Of a DNA stretch of 64,000 nucleotides, positions 1-10,650 are shown one piece after another. The notes below the pieces were generated by a model that did no database searches, was not told the origin of the DNA, and was given only the letters and a program-made list of their open reading frames with translations. The stretch's first letter is position 1. Every line of letters begins with the position of its first letter. The stretch covers positions 1,157,654 through 1,221,653 of the forward strand of contig MNCI01023457.1 of the NCBI GenBank assembly GCA_015680685.1. The letters are read 5' to 3'. Source of the stretch: Gnetum montanum. Taxonomy: Eukaryota > Streptophyta > Gnetopsida > Gnetales > Gnetaceae. The position numbers were made by a program, and so were the translations under genes.

Positions 1-47
1 AGCTTCGCTACACTAGCCAGGATTGGGAAATGAAGGGAGTGCCACCT

Positions 48-58
48 CTTATTTATAG
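48..58 (-). promoter_or_regulatory. LTR TATA box
   Basis: CTATAAATAAG on the minus strand, directly downstream of the palindrome array. It matches CCTATAAATAAAAG in the two LTRs of the element at 3542-9786. Confidence 0.5.
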
Positions 59-73
59 ATATGGCGGCGGGAC

Positions 74-148
74 GCGATATCGCATACGCGATATCGTAGG
101 AGAAGACACGATATCGCATATGCGATATCGCATGGGATGCGATATCGC
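74..148. promoter_or_regulatory. Array of five GCGATATCGC palindromes
   Basis: Perfect 10-bp palindromes sit at 74-83, 122-131 and 139-148, with one-mismatch copies at 88-97 and 108-117. They lie 16 to 90 bp upstream of the minus-strand TATA box at 48-58. Single copies recur at the same place in the LTRs at 3542-4420 (4302-4311) and 8878-9786 (9621-9630). Position and symmetry suggest a repeated protein-binding site in a retroelement promoter; that role is inferred. Confidence 0.55.
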
Positions 149-174
149 GGCCCAGTGCAAGTCGCGTCTCATCA

Positions 175-3100
175 ATAAGCCTAAACATAATCACCTAAGC
201 ATGATGAGTAATGAAGGGTGCTAAAATTAAACTGAGTACCCCTCACCATTATACTATCATTGCAAAGAATGCACATCAAAATAATGACAAGTATAACTGT
301 TGGAGCCACAAGAGAAACATAATTACAACTATAAAACCAAGGCATGCATGAATAAGTAAAAAAAATAATATGAGAATAATTTAAATAACCACTAAAAAAG
401 TACATTCTTGAATTGGTGCCTTTTCTTCATTATTGAGTTATAAGACACTTGACTTGAACCATATGAATAATGCTAATAAAAATAACAAGGGGAAACATTA
501 TTAGAAAATCTTACTGAATTTAGGTTATGAAAAAATATGTTAGATTTTTTTTTCTTATTTGGATCATGAAAGACAAAGAAAATTAAACAAAAGAAAGAAA
601 AATGCACAAGGAAGTCTTGGAGGCTAATTCCTCTTTTGTAGGGATCCATTGATGTAATGGATGTATCAATGCCCCTCTTCCCCTTCTTTCCAAAAAAGAA
701 AATAAAAAAATTTTATCTTTCCATGCATTTTCACACCCTTGTCAATCCTCTAGGGGACCAAACATGACATCAAACTCACCCAAAATGCCAAAGATTAACC
801 TAAATAAGCCATAAGGAAAGTAAGAATACTGAGACATAAAACTTACCTTAGATGACATTCAAACTTGTGGGGTTTGAATCATAATGTTTAAAATGTTAAT
901 TTCTATGATATAAGGAGCAGGAAATAGAGGGAGTTATGAGAAATGGAAGTTAAATAGGATACTCAATACATAAATGAGATAAGGTGGAAATAGATTGTCA
1001 TGATCAAACTTGAAGCTCATTGAATTAGAATCACATATGTCAAAGATTAATCAAGTGCCATATTTCATGTAACCACCATCATCTCATGATAGATAAGCAT
1101 GCATTTACTTTCTCATAATTCCAAGTCACCAGGATTTAATAATTGGATCCTCCTCATAATAAGCACCTGCATTTCTTGCCCTTGTAAAGCCTCTTGATGG
1201 AACACTTGTAAATTTTCGATAGCTAGTGAGACATTAGCACCTAATGTAACTCCATCCCTTGGATGGCCAAATCTCATCCTCTATTTCACCTAATGAACTT
1301 CATACTCCACTTAATAATGAGCCAAAATGGAAAGATAGAGATGGAGAATGAAGTGATGGAAAATATAGAGAAGATGATAGTGCAACATCATTAGATACTT
1401 AGCCAACCATTCCAGTAGCTCATGGAAATATGTGAGCATTTCCTACACATCATGAAAGACTCACTGCTACATCCCTTCACTGTTATTCATCCACACAATA
1501 TGGATAGATCTTTAATTTTTCTTTTCAAGTACAAGATCACACCTACCACTACTTGTGTTATCTTGCCTTGATTATTACAGGACCTAATCATTAGTGCAAT
1601 CAAACTAAGGCGACATGCTACACCTCATTTAGAATGCATGATTCCAATATGGTTTTCTTCCATCTATGCACATATGCACATTAGGTTCCCTGAATTTGGC
1701 TTTATCAAAACCCTCTCATTGATCACTTTAGTTGTACTTACAAATCCCAATTCCTCTAATGATTACATCATCATAACCAAGTTATTGGAATAGTCATGAT
1801 ATATATGATCATAACCTAAATCAAGAGTTACAATCTTAACTCCTTGGAATAAACTGAATTCAAAATTTGGTTGGAAATAACATTTGATGTTACCATAATT
1901 CACTAAGAAAGAGACTTCTAGGTCTTTTTGGCTTTGGGAAGAAATGAGATAAGAGATTATCTTATCATCACATTTGAGAGTTAAGTGATCTAGGCCATAG
2001 GATGAACATAAGATAAGCATGTCCAATTGGCTACACACATGTTTACATGGGGATTAGTTTAATCTTTTATCTTGATCTTGCTTGAGCAATTACATAATCA
2101 ATTTGGGATGGTAGGGATACCAATCTACATGGTCTAAAGAGCTTGGAATATTATTTATCTTTTTATTACCTTTTTTAATTTAATTGATTTTCAAGTAATA
2201 ATAATTTTTTAGGGAAAATTTTTTCTCATAAGAAAAGGATCTTCTAAGATGTGCATGGGAATTATGGAATTTCTTAAAGTTCTAGATCACCATTTGAAGT
2301 TTTTGACTTACATGAACATCCATCCTCCACCACATGACATGTATAGATTTCTAAGCATCATAGACCTCTTCTAATCAAGATGGTCAAGAATGGAAAGCAC
2401 ATGCATCTTGATATAATTACACTGATGAAACCCATTGTAGTGATCATTAGAATCCTTGATGATACACCCTTTCCTCACCAATGATTAATCACTCATCCAA
2501 GATTTCAAAGCTCATACCTTAAGGTATGGGCCTAGCACTTGCCCATGGTTCCAGTGGTAGTAGCTTTAATAACTTATGGCATGAATCCAAATTCTCCATT
2601 GAATTTAAGCCTATTTTACTCATGATGGATAAAGGAAAAGTAGGTGGATGAATTATATTAAGTGGGAATTCAATCATTCAAAGCTCCACATTAGACTTAT
2701 TTAATTCTCTTGCATCATCATCACATCTATAACTCATTCATCCATCATTGGCTTTTTGAATGAACATTCATAAAGAAAATTAATTGATTTTCCCACATGC
2801 ACAAATAAAGATCACACCTAAAGAAAGAAAAAGATAAAAAATAGTTAATTGTCAAGCTTAAAAAATAAAAAAATTCCTAAGCATACAAACTTTATTAAAG
2901 CATACAAAAAAAATAGTGGAAAAGAAAATTTTAACATGGTATAAAGGATTCCTTTCCCACAACTAAACCATGTCTATCACCCGATAGATCTTTGAGTGCA
3001 AAAATATAGGATTAAGCATTAGGCACTCTCATATGTGAAAGATATTCTTTATAGTATTTCATGTGTTCCTCATTCACCAATTTGTTTTCCATCTCCTCTA
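175..3100 (-). mobile_element. 3' noncoding or env-like part of the Athila-like element A1
   Basis: AT-rich sequence downstream (minus-strand sense) of the integrase remnant at 3100-3541. It has no recognisable coding domain and no frame that stays open for more than about 90 codons. Athila elements usually carry a long stretch, sometimes with an env-like frame, between integrase and the 3' LTR, which fits the position. No copy of the expected 3' LTR was recognised here. Confidence 0.35.
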
Positions 3101-3541
3101 GATGATATATGTAGATGGTGCTAGACTAGTAACTATTATGGACTATATAAGGTCTTTCCAATGAAATTAAATCTTTTTAGAATGGGATAAGTGTGATGAA
3201 TTAAAACAAAGGACCTTCTCACTAGGTTTGAAATTAAATTCTCTTGCATGAATAACATGATAAGCCTTAATGTAAGAATGTTCTAATTTATTGTACATCA
3301 AGGTGATTCTATGATTTTCATCGAGAAGGTTGAGGTTAATTAACCTTTCTTTTTCCTCAAAATTAAAGGTCATATGAAAATTGTCCATACTACCCAAGGT
3401 TTTCATTTACAAATTAGTAGATAATCATGGAACCTATCCATACATAAACTTGAACAATGTGTAGCCAATGGAGTTCTTCCATGTTATTCAATAGGTCTAA
3501 AGAGCATCATTAAGATTATTGCTTAGTTTTTTTATACTTGC
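3100..3541 (-). pseudogene. A1 integrase, C-terminal half (decayed)
   Basis: Minus-strand translation from 3541 gives KKLSNNLNDAL, then stop-TY-stop where Athila-type integrases have ALWAYRT, then KNSIGYTLFKFMYG, matching the conserved TPIGMSPYRLVYGK region. Further on come NLNLLDEN and FKPSEKVLCFNS, the integrase C-terminal segment (VGDKVLLYNSRL in intact relatives). Tryptophan codons have become TAG, a methylation-decay signature. The N-terminal half lies at 9787-10650; the two were separated by insertion of N1. Joining 9787 to 3541 restores a continuous ILKKIV...NDAL alignment. Confidence 0.75.
3537..3541. repeat. Target-site duplication of N1, left copy (CTTGC)
   Basis: CTTGC directly precedes the LTR start at 3542 and is repeated exactly at 9787-9791 after the second LTR. 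Confidence 0.9.
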
Positions 3542-4420
3542 TGATGAGTGGCGAGGTACCCCTACACTCAACCATATGAATACAAGCATTTCATGCACAA
3601 TCCAGTCGAAACCGTAGACAGACTAGTTATGGCATCTAGACAGTTATTCTTAGGTCTCAGTTTGCTGTATTCCCACTTGGACTAGTATTAACTTGTCACG
3701 TATGGTTTAGTCTAGAGTGAGGTGTATGATGTGTTCCTATACTAATGCTACTCTTGGATATAATAGGAAATAATATTAACTAAGCTAAGAGAGAGAGAGA
3801 GGGTGAGAGAGAATCTAAACTAGCCTAAGTGCGATGAGCAACTGTTCCTCAATCATTCGTACACATCTTGGACTTTGTGCATGACTACTACTGGGAATAC
3901 CAAGTGCAGATCCTAGGTATGCCATTGGGTTACCAAGTAGTCACACTTAAATGCTCATGATCAAGTCGTACTCATTCCACATTTAACAGGAGTTTAGGGT
4001 AAAGAAATATTAACTACGAAAAAAATAAATAATAATAAAAATTAATTAATTAAACTAAGTGAATGATGCAATGATGAAGTAATCTCGATCTTTATTTCCA
4101 GTCATGTGCGTGTCCAAGTATGTCACACTTGAATAAGGATGTCATACAATTACAATCACCACACTGCGGGCATGCACTGGGAGGAAAGGGTTGAGAGAAA
4201 TCTCAACTTAAAAACTTAAAATAAAATCTAAAGACTAATGCCCAAAACCAAGTGTGCTGCCTTTTATTTATAGGCTCACACCGATCCACGATATCATGTA
4301 CGCGATATCGCGGCCCCGATAACTAGTCTCCGATAACTGGGCCTGACAGACCATGTATCTTGTATTAGGGCTTCGATAACAAGGCTCTAATAACTGGGCC
4401 TGATAGACCATGACTCATCA
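3542..4420 (-). repeat. N1 3' LTR
   Basis: 879 bp, aligning end to end with 8878-9786 with many substitutions, so the insertion is old. Minus-strand TATA box CCTATAAATAAAAG at 4261-4274. Tandem variants of GATAACTRGGC...CAGACCATG fill the terminal 110 bp (U3), and a GA-repeat lies near 3787-3802. Confidence 0.9.
4261..4274 (-). promoter_or_regulatory. TATA box in N1 3' LTR
   Basis: CCTATAAATAAAAG on the minus strand; the same sequence is at 9593-9606 in the other LTR. Confidence 0.6.
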
Positions 4421-4428
4421 TACCCCCA
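4421..4428 (-). other. Possible N1 polypurine tract
   Basis: Minus-strand ATGGGGGTA abuts the 3' LTR. It is short and interrupted, so it is assigned by position more than by quality. Confidence 0.35.
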
Positions 4429-4703
4429 TGACTAATAACAACTCATCCTCAAGTCAAAGAAAGTGAGGAACAAGGTCAATTGATTACACGGTGGATAGGT
4501 ATGGGATTATTGACTGACTAGGAGTTTATTCATGCCGTAGTGGAGGATTAAACAAAATTTGGACATAGACACAAAAGACAAAACTTGTGGAACTCATGGG
4601 ATTCCCAGTAGTGGTGGCTCCTCCATGGGTGTCTTTCCTTTGTTTGGCACTCCAGGCTTCTGAGATTGATACTGTTGAAGAAGTGCCTAAAGTTTCTCCT
4701 CTT

Positions 4704-5030
4704 CTATCCACAGATTATGAGCTGTCCATGTTGATGTTCCAATGTTTGATGAAGTAGGCAATTTCCATGGACACGGTAGCTGTGGGAACACTTGATTGGC
4801 CTTGACATGTCATGCCGCAAATAGCCATCATTCATCTTCATAGGCTTGGGCCCTAACCTCTCCACCTTTTTCTTGGATAGATTATGTAGTACAGAAGTTC
4901 CATGATGGATGCTGAATGATTGTGTCTCCTGCTCTGCATGTTCTACATGAAGTCCTTGGCCTCTACCTCCACCTGGCCGTTTGGTTGCACCTTGAGAAGG
5001 TCCTCCTTGTTGTCTTCTTTTAGGGGCCAT
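4704..5030 (-). CDS. Unrecognised 108-residue ORF in N1
   Basis: This minus-strand frame begins MAPKRRQQGG and has a basic, Gly/Arg-rich N-terminus (residues 1-26) that would suit a nucleic-acid-binding or nuclear protein, followed by a stretch with no motif I recognise. It lies between gag and the 3' LTR of N1. A second short frame (4526-4711) starts as this one ends and may be its continuation after a frameshift. It could be a remnant of an extra ORF or chance. I assign no function. Confidence 0.3.
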   Translation of the reverse strand: MAPKRRQQGGPSQGATKRPGGGRGQGLHVEHAEQETQSFSIHHGTSVLHNLSKKKVERLGPKPMKMNDGYLRHDMSRPIKCSHSYRVHGNCLLHQTLEHQHGQLIICG

Positions 5031-5039
5031 CTATAATCA

Positions 5040-6401
5040 CACAAAGATCAATTGTTAGTAAGGTTATTGAAAAAATTTCAATGATTTCATACCTTACTCA
5101 TTACCTTTAATAAATGTTGAATTCTTTGCTTGGTGTGATTTTAGAGTTAGAAATTTTTTCAAGGAAGTTGCCCTAAAAGTTTAATGTCAGACCTGGTTTG
5201 TTAGGTGACACATAAAAGGACCTAGTTTTGAGGAAGGTTTGATAAAATGATGACAAAGGAAAGAATAGATTTGACAATGAAGTACTCAAAGGGTATAAGA
5301 TGATGTGGTGGTATGAAACAAGTACAAATTAAAAAAGTCACACAAGTGGATCCTCCCCAAAGCAGGTTCCAACCTATAATTCCCTTGCGTAACCACACCT
5401 TAAAATGTCTGTAGGCACTAGAAGGGTTAAATGTAATCCATACCAATTTCAAAAAACACACATATGTAAGTATCATTGAAATGAGGTAAGAATCCTACGC
5501 TATATGAGACACGAGCTACAATTATATGGACAACAAAATGAGATGGGGTATAGAAGGGATTGTAGAGATTGGGACATGAGGTAACAGACCCAGGGCACAA
5601 TGAATCCTGCGTGTAAAGCATGATTAACGCATCATTAACCCATCATTCCAAGATAAGGACCAAGTCCATTCCTCTGATCAGTGACACCGCATTGTTTCAT
5701 CCCATGATGAGAAACTATGAGAGCACTAGAACAACAAGGCATACAATCACTTGGCGTTTTGTTCAAGGGAGGAATGATTTTTGTTTTGTCACACTTTTTT
5801 TTCTTTATCTTCCTTTTTTTTTCGATTGCTGGATCTAGAGAAGCTGCCAACCTTCAGGCATGGGTGCATGTCTTTCCAGTGGGATCCCCTAGAACAACAT
5901 TGGATTTTTGAGTTCCCTTTTGATTACTCTTACTTCCATTTTTCGTTAAATCTACAAGGATCCTAGTATAACCATGTTGCATGATAACTCCCACAGATGT
6001 CACCAAAGAGAATCCGCAAGTCCCCTTGATGTCACACCCTAATCATTCCCTCTTGGTCCATCCTTCTTCATTTTGGGTACAATGAACACAAAATTAATTT
6101 TAAGTTTTAAGAATGTCAAGAATATCACTATACCCTCGATCAGAACCTCTTATTTGTAGAATGGATGAGTGGGTGTAATGGGTTCACTGTCCACATAATT
6201 GATCACTCGATACTCGATAACATAGGACACACCTCAACCAATGAGCCACATGAGTGTTTTATTCATAGACGAGATTACTTATAAAAACATAAAAAGACAA
6301 AAAGACAAAATGATAAAACAAGAAATTGAAAATCGAAAAACTGGAAAACAAAAAAGTTGTAAAATTAAAGAAAATAAACAGGTTATTAATCCTTCTTGTT
6401 A
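5040..6401. other. N1 internal noncoding stretch
   Basis: AT-rich sequence with homopolymer runs. Overlapping short frames occur on both strands around 5620-5966 but none resembles a known domain. No promoter or RNA gene seen. Confidence 0.4.
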
Positions 6402-8737
6402 CTAGAATGGGGGATATCCCCCATAACTAAATGGTTGAGGATGGCAAGGATTAATGAATGGAAGATGAGGATCCTTGCATGTTGGAAGTATTGAGACTTA
6501 GTCATACTTACCCCATTGGGGTTCACACACCTGATTATAGTAAGCATAGTGGGGCACTTTATAAGATGTAGTTTTCGGATAACGAGTTGACCCACTATGA
6601 TAATTGAGACCATAAGATGGTATGCAAGGATCAGGATTTCACCCTCCATGGCTGTATTCATTAGGATGTATGGTTGTTGGAGTGTTAATTGGTGGCCCTG
6701 ATGGAGTTACATGAGGTGCTGTGTTCGAAGAGAAGGATGCATCATAGTGTTGGACCTGTGCTGAGTTGGAGGATGCAGTGGCCTTGGAATTGTGTTGTCC
6801 CTTCCTAGGGTCATTTCTAAAGAAGGGATGCCTTCGATGTTGCTGAGGTCTCTCATTGCTATTGGAAGTAGTAGTACAAGTAATGTTCGTGGGTTGTTGC
6901 TATGGTGCAGACACCTTTGGAATAGTTGGTGGCGATGTAGAAGGAGGGAAAGGATGAGAATGTTGAAAATTAGGAGAAGTGTGTGGTACACAAGGCGGTG
7001 ATTGTGTTGAGGTCATGGGCTGATAGTATTGAGGAGAATGATAATGCAAAGGGATAGAGTATGTTGGCCCAGTTGTGGAAACAGGATGTTGAACTAGATA
7101 AACATTTGGATTTGAATGGTATGAAAGGTGTCACCAATTTAGGGATGGATTCCCCCACGACTGGGATTGTTTCCACTATGATCAAACACAGTATCTCTGT
7201 ATGAACTTTGGGTGTAACATGTTTTCCCAATGCTCATATAAATGTAACAAGATTGGGCATTGTCCTTTGGGGTGATCGTATAGGTAGATGTTGCATTCAT
7301 ACGTATGATTGGAAGTTGAGATCTTATTTTCCTTATTCCTTCTTTCTGATTGTCTAATGATACTTTGTCCTGCTTCTTGGGTTGTCAAGATTCTATCTTC
7401 AATAATATCAATATATTCCCCACACTTTTTATGCGTCCATTCCAACATCTTATTGATCTTTGCCTCGACTTCTTCTAGTGATTGTTGTGTTGGAAAAGAA
7501 GGTTTTTCCTCCTTGAGATAGGTTGATCTCTCCTTTTTATGATTATGGACCTTTGTTAAGTTGAGATTCTGGTCCCATTGATGTTTTTCAACACTCTCCC
7601 ATCTATCCATTTCTCCTTCTTCTTTTGCTACCCACTTAATAAGCTCTTGGACTTGATGGGTTTGTAGTTCGTATAGTTGACCTTGGGCATACATCCCTAG
7701 GGTTTCTCTGGTTGCATCACGAAGCCCATCAATGATATAGTACATTAGCCTTTCCTTAAAGAACTCATGGCCTGGGTAGTTATTTAATAGTCCATAATAT
7801 CTTTCTAAGGCCATGTCCAAGGGTTCATGTTGTGCTTGTTTCCACTCTTGGATTTGTTTCCTCAAGACTGACACTCTTGCGTAGGTTTGATATCTTTTGT
7901 TAAAGAGTTCTACCATGGTTGGACAATGTCGTATTGAGCCCAGTTATTGGATACATGTTTATCCAAATGTTAGGATACATGGTCTGTCAAGCCTAGTTAT
8001 CGGAGCCTAGTTCTATACCATACTTTTGCTTGGCCAACGAGTGTCATAGGGAAGAGCTTGAGTTTTTGCCAACCATTATCAATGTTGTTCCATGCACAGG
8101 CATCGTAGAAGGCTCATAAATGTTGATGCAGATCTAAGTCATAGCCTCCTGAGAAATTAGAGAAGTTGTTTAAATCGAGCATGGGTAGATGGCTCTCTTT
8201 ATGATGCCTACAGGAGATTTGAACAGCTTCATGTATAAGTGTTAGGCTCTTAGTGACCAGCAGGGGTTCATCCTCACTAAGTAGGTTGTAAGTTTGTGAG
8301 TTGAGATGATGTTGCCCCTGTTCATGTTGGTGTTCTTGATTTTCTTTGTGAGCTCAATTTTTAGTTCTACGACGATCCCTTGAAAGATAGTCATCCGTGT
8401 CACAATCTGACGTTGAAGGAGTAGAGGAAGAGAAGGAACTGTAAAACTCATTATGACTTTTGTAAGGCTTCCAATCATTCCCAAGTAAGTTCTTGTTAGT
8501 TATTGAGAAGGTCCTAGGCCTTTCGGGCCTTCATGTTTTATGGGATGTCTCATCCTCACTAGAGGTGTCAGAGTTGGATGATGAGAGTCTTTGAGTATCG
8601 TTGGGGTGTTCATAAATGTAGGGGACTCCTGCATAAGGTTGAGTACTCTAGACTTCATCTTCATCATCAATTTTGTTGGTTCTCCAATGAATTGCGTCAT
8701 TAGTGGTTGCGGGATCATAGTCTTTCAAGAGAGACAT
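6402..8737 (-). pseudogene. gag: N1 gag polyprotein (decayed)
   Basis: Starts MSLLKDYDPATTND at 8737. Stops interrupt it (first TAG at 8648-8650), and a frame change lies in the LTR-like segment at about 7925-8025. Landmarks are FPMTLVGQAKVWY (capsid core; many gags have FP..L...A..WY) and a long open part, 7916-7182, with MVELFNKRYQ and helical, charged sequence. Near its end CNIYLYDHPKGQC resembles a zinc knuckle whose second Cys has become Tyr. After two stops the same frame continues to 6402 as a Pro/His/Ser/Tyr-rich tail ending SYGGYPPF. About 780 codons in all, usual for a Ty3-gypsy gag. It would have packaged the element RNA; it cannot be functional now. Confidence 0.75.
7925..8025 (-). 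repeat. LTR-like segment inside N1 gag, inverted relative to the LTRs
   Basis: On the minus strand this carries CCGATAACTAGGCTTGACAG followed by ACCATGTATCC. That matches the plus-strand LTR repeat near 9686 (CTGATAACTAGGCCTAACAG, then ACCATGTATC). It falls exactly where the gag frame is lost, between KVWYRT and MVELFNKRYQ. Confidence 0.55.
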
Positions 8738-8858
8738 GGTCGTGAAATTGTGTGTGAATTTATATGTGACTTTTATAATTACTTCTTTCTAAAAGATATA
8801 TCGTTAATTCCTATATAGCGACCTTGTATGATATAACTAATCAAGATAACTAGCACCA

Positions 8859-8876
8859 TCCTGGGCAACAAAGCCA
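8859..8876 (-). other. N1 primer-binding site (tRNA-Asp type)
   Basis: The plus strand reads TCCTGGGCAACAAAGCCA, 13 of 18 bases identical to the tRNA-Asp 3' end TCCCCGGCAACGGCGCCA. Most differences are at CpG positions. It lies 1 nt inside the 5' LTR. Confidence 0.7.
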
Positions 8877-8877
8877 A

Positions 8878-9786
8878 TGATGAGTGGCGAGGTACCCCTA
8901 CACTCAACCATACGAATAAGAGCGTTTCACGCATGATCTGGTTGAACTTCATAGACGGACTAGTTATGGCATCTAGACAGCTATTCTTAGGTCACAGTTC
9001 GCTGTCTTCCCACCTGGACTAGTATTAACTTATCACGTATGGTTTAGTCCAGAGTGAGGTGTATGATGTGTTCCTATACTAACGCTACTCCTGGATATAA
9101 TAGGAAATAATATTAACTAAGCTAAAAGAGAGAGGGTGAGAGAGAATCTAAGCTAGCCTATGTGCGATGAGCATCCATTCCTCAATCATACGTACATATC
9201 TTGGACTTCGTGCACAAATACTACTGGGATTACCAAGCGCAGATCCTAGGTACGCCATTGGGTTACCAAGTAGTCACACTTAAATGCTCGTGATCAAGTC
9301 GTAATCATTCCACGTTTAACAGGATTTTAGGGTAAAGAAATATTAACTATGAAAGCAATAAATAACAATAACAATTAATTAATTAAACTAAGTGAATGCT
9401 GCAATGATGAAGTAATCTCGATCTTTATTTTTGGTCATGTGCATGTCCAAGTACGTCACACTCGAATAAGGATGCCGTACAATTAAAATCACCACACTGC
9501 AGGCATGTACTGGGAGGAAAGGGTTGAGAGAAATCTAAACCTAAAAAATTAAAATAAAATCTAAAGACTATGCCCAAAACCAAGTGTGTTGCCTTTTATT
9601 TATAGGCTCACACCAGAACCGCGATATCGCATGCAGGTCGCAATATCCCGTACGCGATATTGCAGCCCTGATAACTGGTCTCTGATAACTAGGCCTAACA
9701 GACCATGTATCTTGTATCAGGGCTTCGATAATAGGGCTCTAATAACTAGGCTCCAATAAATGGGCTTGACAGACCATGACTCATCA
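8878..9786 (-). repeat. N1 5' LTR
   Basis: 909 bp with TGATGAGT/ACTCATCA termini. TATA box at 9593-9606 and a GCGATATCGC palindrome at 9621-9630 upstream of it in the minus direction. It is 30 bp longer than its partner, partly through extra GATAACT-type subrepeats near 9670-9770. Confidence 0.9.
9593..9606 (-). promoter_or_regulatory. TATA box of N1 5' LTR
   Basis: CCTATAAATAAAAG on the minus strand, about 190 bp from the U3 end. This is the promoter that would have driven N1 transcription. Confidence 0.6.
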
Positions 9787-9791
9787 CTTGC
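9787..9791. repeat. Target-site duplication of N1, right copy (CTTGC)
   Basis: Exact repeat of 3537-3541, directly after the LTR end ...ACTCATCA. Confidence 0.9.
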
Positions 9792-10650
9792 AAACTATTT
9801 TCTTGAGTATTTTAACAATTTCATGATTAGTAATCTTTGCCTAGTCATCTACTGGTGGGTGATATGAGATAATTAATTTATAATTAACTCCATGAGATTC
9901 CAATAAATTCTTTAAAATTATATTGGTAAAATATGTACCATTATCAAAGATTGAGATCCTAGGGATGTTAAACCTATGCAGTACATTATTACGAAGGAAG
10001 CTTACTACAATGGATGCTGAATAGTCTTTAATGATAGTAGCATTCATCCACTTTATGTAGTATTTAACACATATGATAATGTATGCCTTGTTATTGGAGA
10101 GTGGAGTAACAGGACCAACAAAGTTAATTCCTTACATGTTGAAGAGTTTATGTGGTTAAATTAATTATTGTGGATCCTTTATCCATGAGAACATACCTTT
10201 CTCTCATTAGTACTTATCATAGTAGTATATGAAGTATTGAGCATCATAAAACATGATGGGTTAAAAATAGTTCATGAGCAAGAAATTTATCATGATTCTC
10301 TTTCTAGCATAGTGTCCACCACACAAACCATGATATGTGTGAGCTAGAATAGTATCTTAGCTCTCTTTTAGAACACATCACCTCATAAGACCATTAGGAC
10401 ATCTCTTGCGAGAAGCTCTTTGATAATCAAGTAAGGCTTACCTAGTGTTAAAATTGTTGGATCTTTCTTTTGTTCCACCCAAAAGGAGTCTTTTGAACCA
10501 CCAAGTAATTAAGGATATCCATGTACCATGAGCAATCTCATTCATTCCTAGTGTTAAAGATAGCTTTGCAAACATGATCATTAGGAAAGTCATTAAGAGG
10601 TATATCCTTCCCTTTTTTGTCAATTTGTAGCCTTAAAAGATTAACCTCCA
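9787..10650 (-). pseudogene. A1 integrase, zinc-binding and catalytic part (decayed)
   Basis: The open part 10047-9841 reads WINATIIKDYSASIVVSFL, then RFNIPRISIFDNGTYFTN and SHGVNYKLIISYHP, the integrase core around the second catalytic Asp (ISDNGTQF in intact copies) and the YHPQ motif. Upstream, in several frames, come the Athila-type PWYMDILNYLV region and a decayed HHCC segment. It ends with ILKKIV at the N1 insertion point and resumes at 3541. Integrase would insert the cDNA into the genome; this copy has many stops and frameshifts. Confidence 0.75.

Larger units (their letters stand above)
1..174 (-). mobile_element. Truncated LTR fragment (U3 and start of R), cut by the window edge
   Basis: Read on the minus strand this begins TGATGAGAC at 174, close to the TGATGAGTC that begins the LTRs of the complete element at 3542-9786. 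It runs through an array of GCGATATCGC palindromes to a TATA box (CTATAAATAAG, 48-58). The order matches the U3 of those LTRs, but the rest of the sequence differs, so this is a related rather than identical family. R and U5 lie outside the window. No target-site duplication can be tested. Confidence 0.6.
3542..9786 (-). mobile_element. Complete gag-only LTR retrotransposon N1 (TR-GAG-like), nested in A1 integrase
   Basis: A 6245-bp element bounded by two direct LTRs (3542-4420 and 8878-9786) with inverted termini TGATGAGT...ACTCATCA and a perfect 5-bp duplication CTTGC. On the minus strand the order is 5' LTR (8878-9786), tRNA-Asp-like PBS (8859-8876), a decayed gag (8737-6402), about 2 kb of mostly noncoding DNA, a weak G tract at 4421-4428 and the 3' LTR. 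There is no protease, RT or integrase, so it must have moved with proteins from another element. The PBS type is shared with A1 and with Athila/Tat-type Ty3-gypsy elements. Confidence 0.9.
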
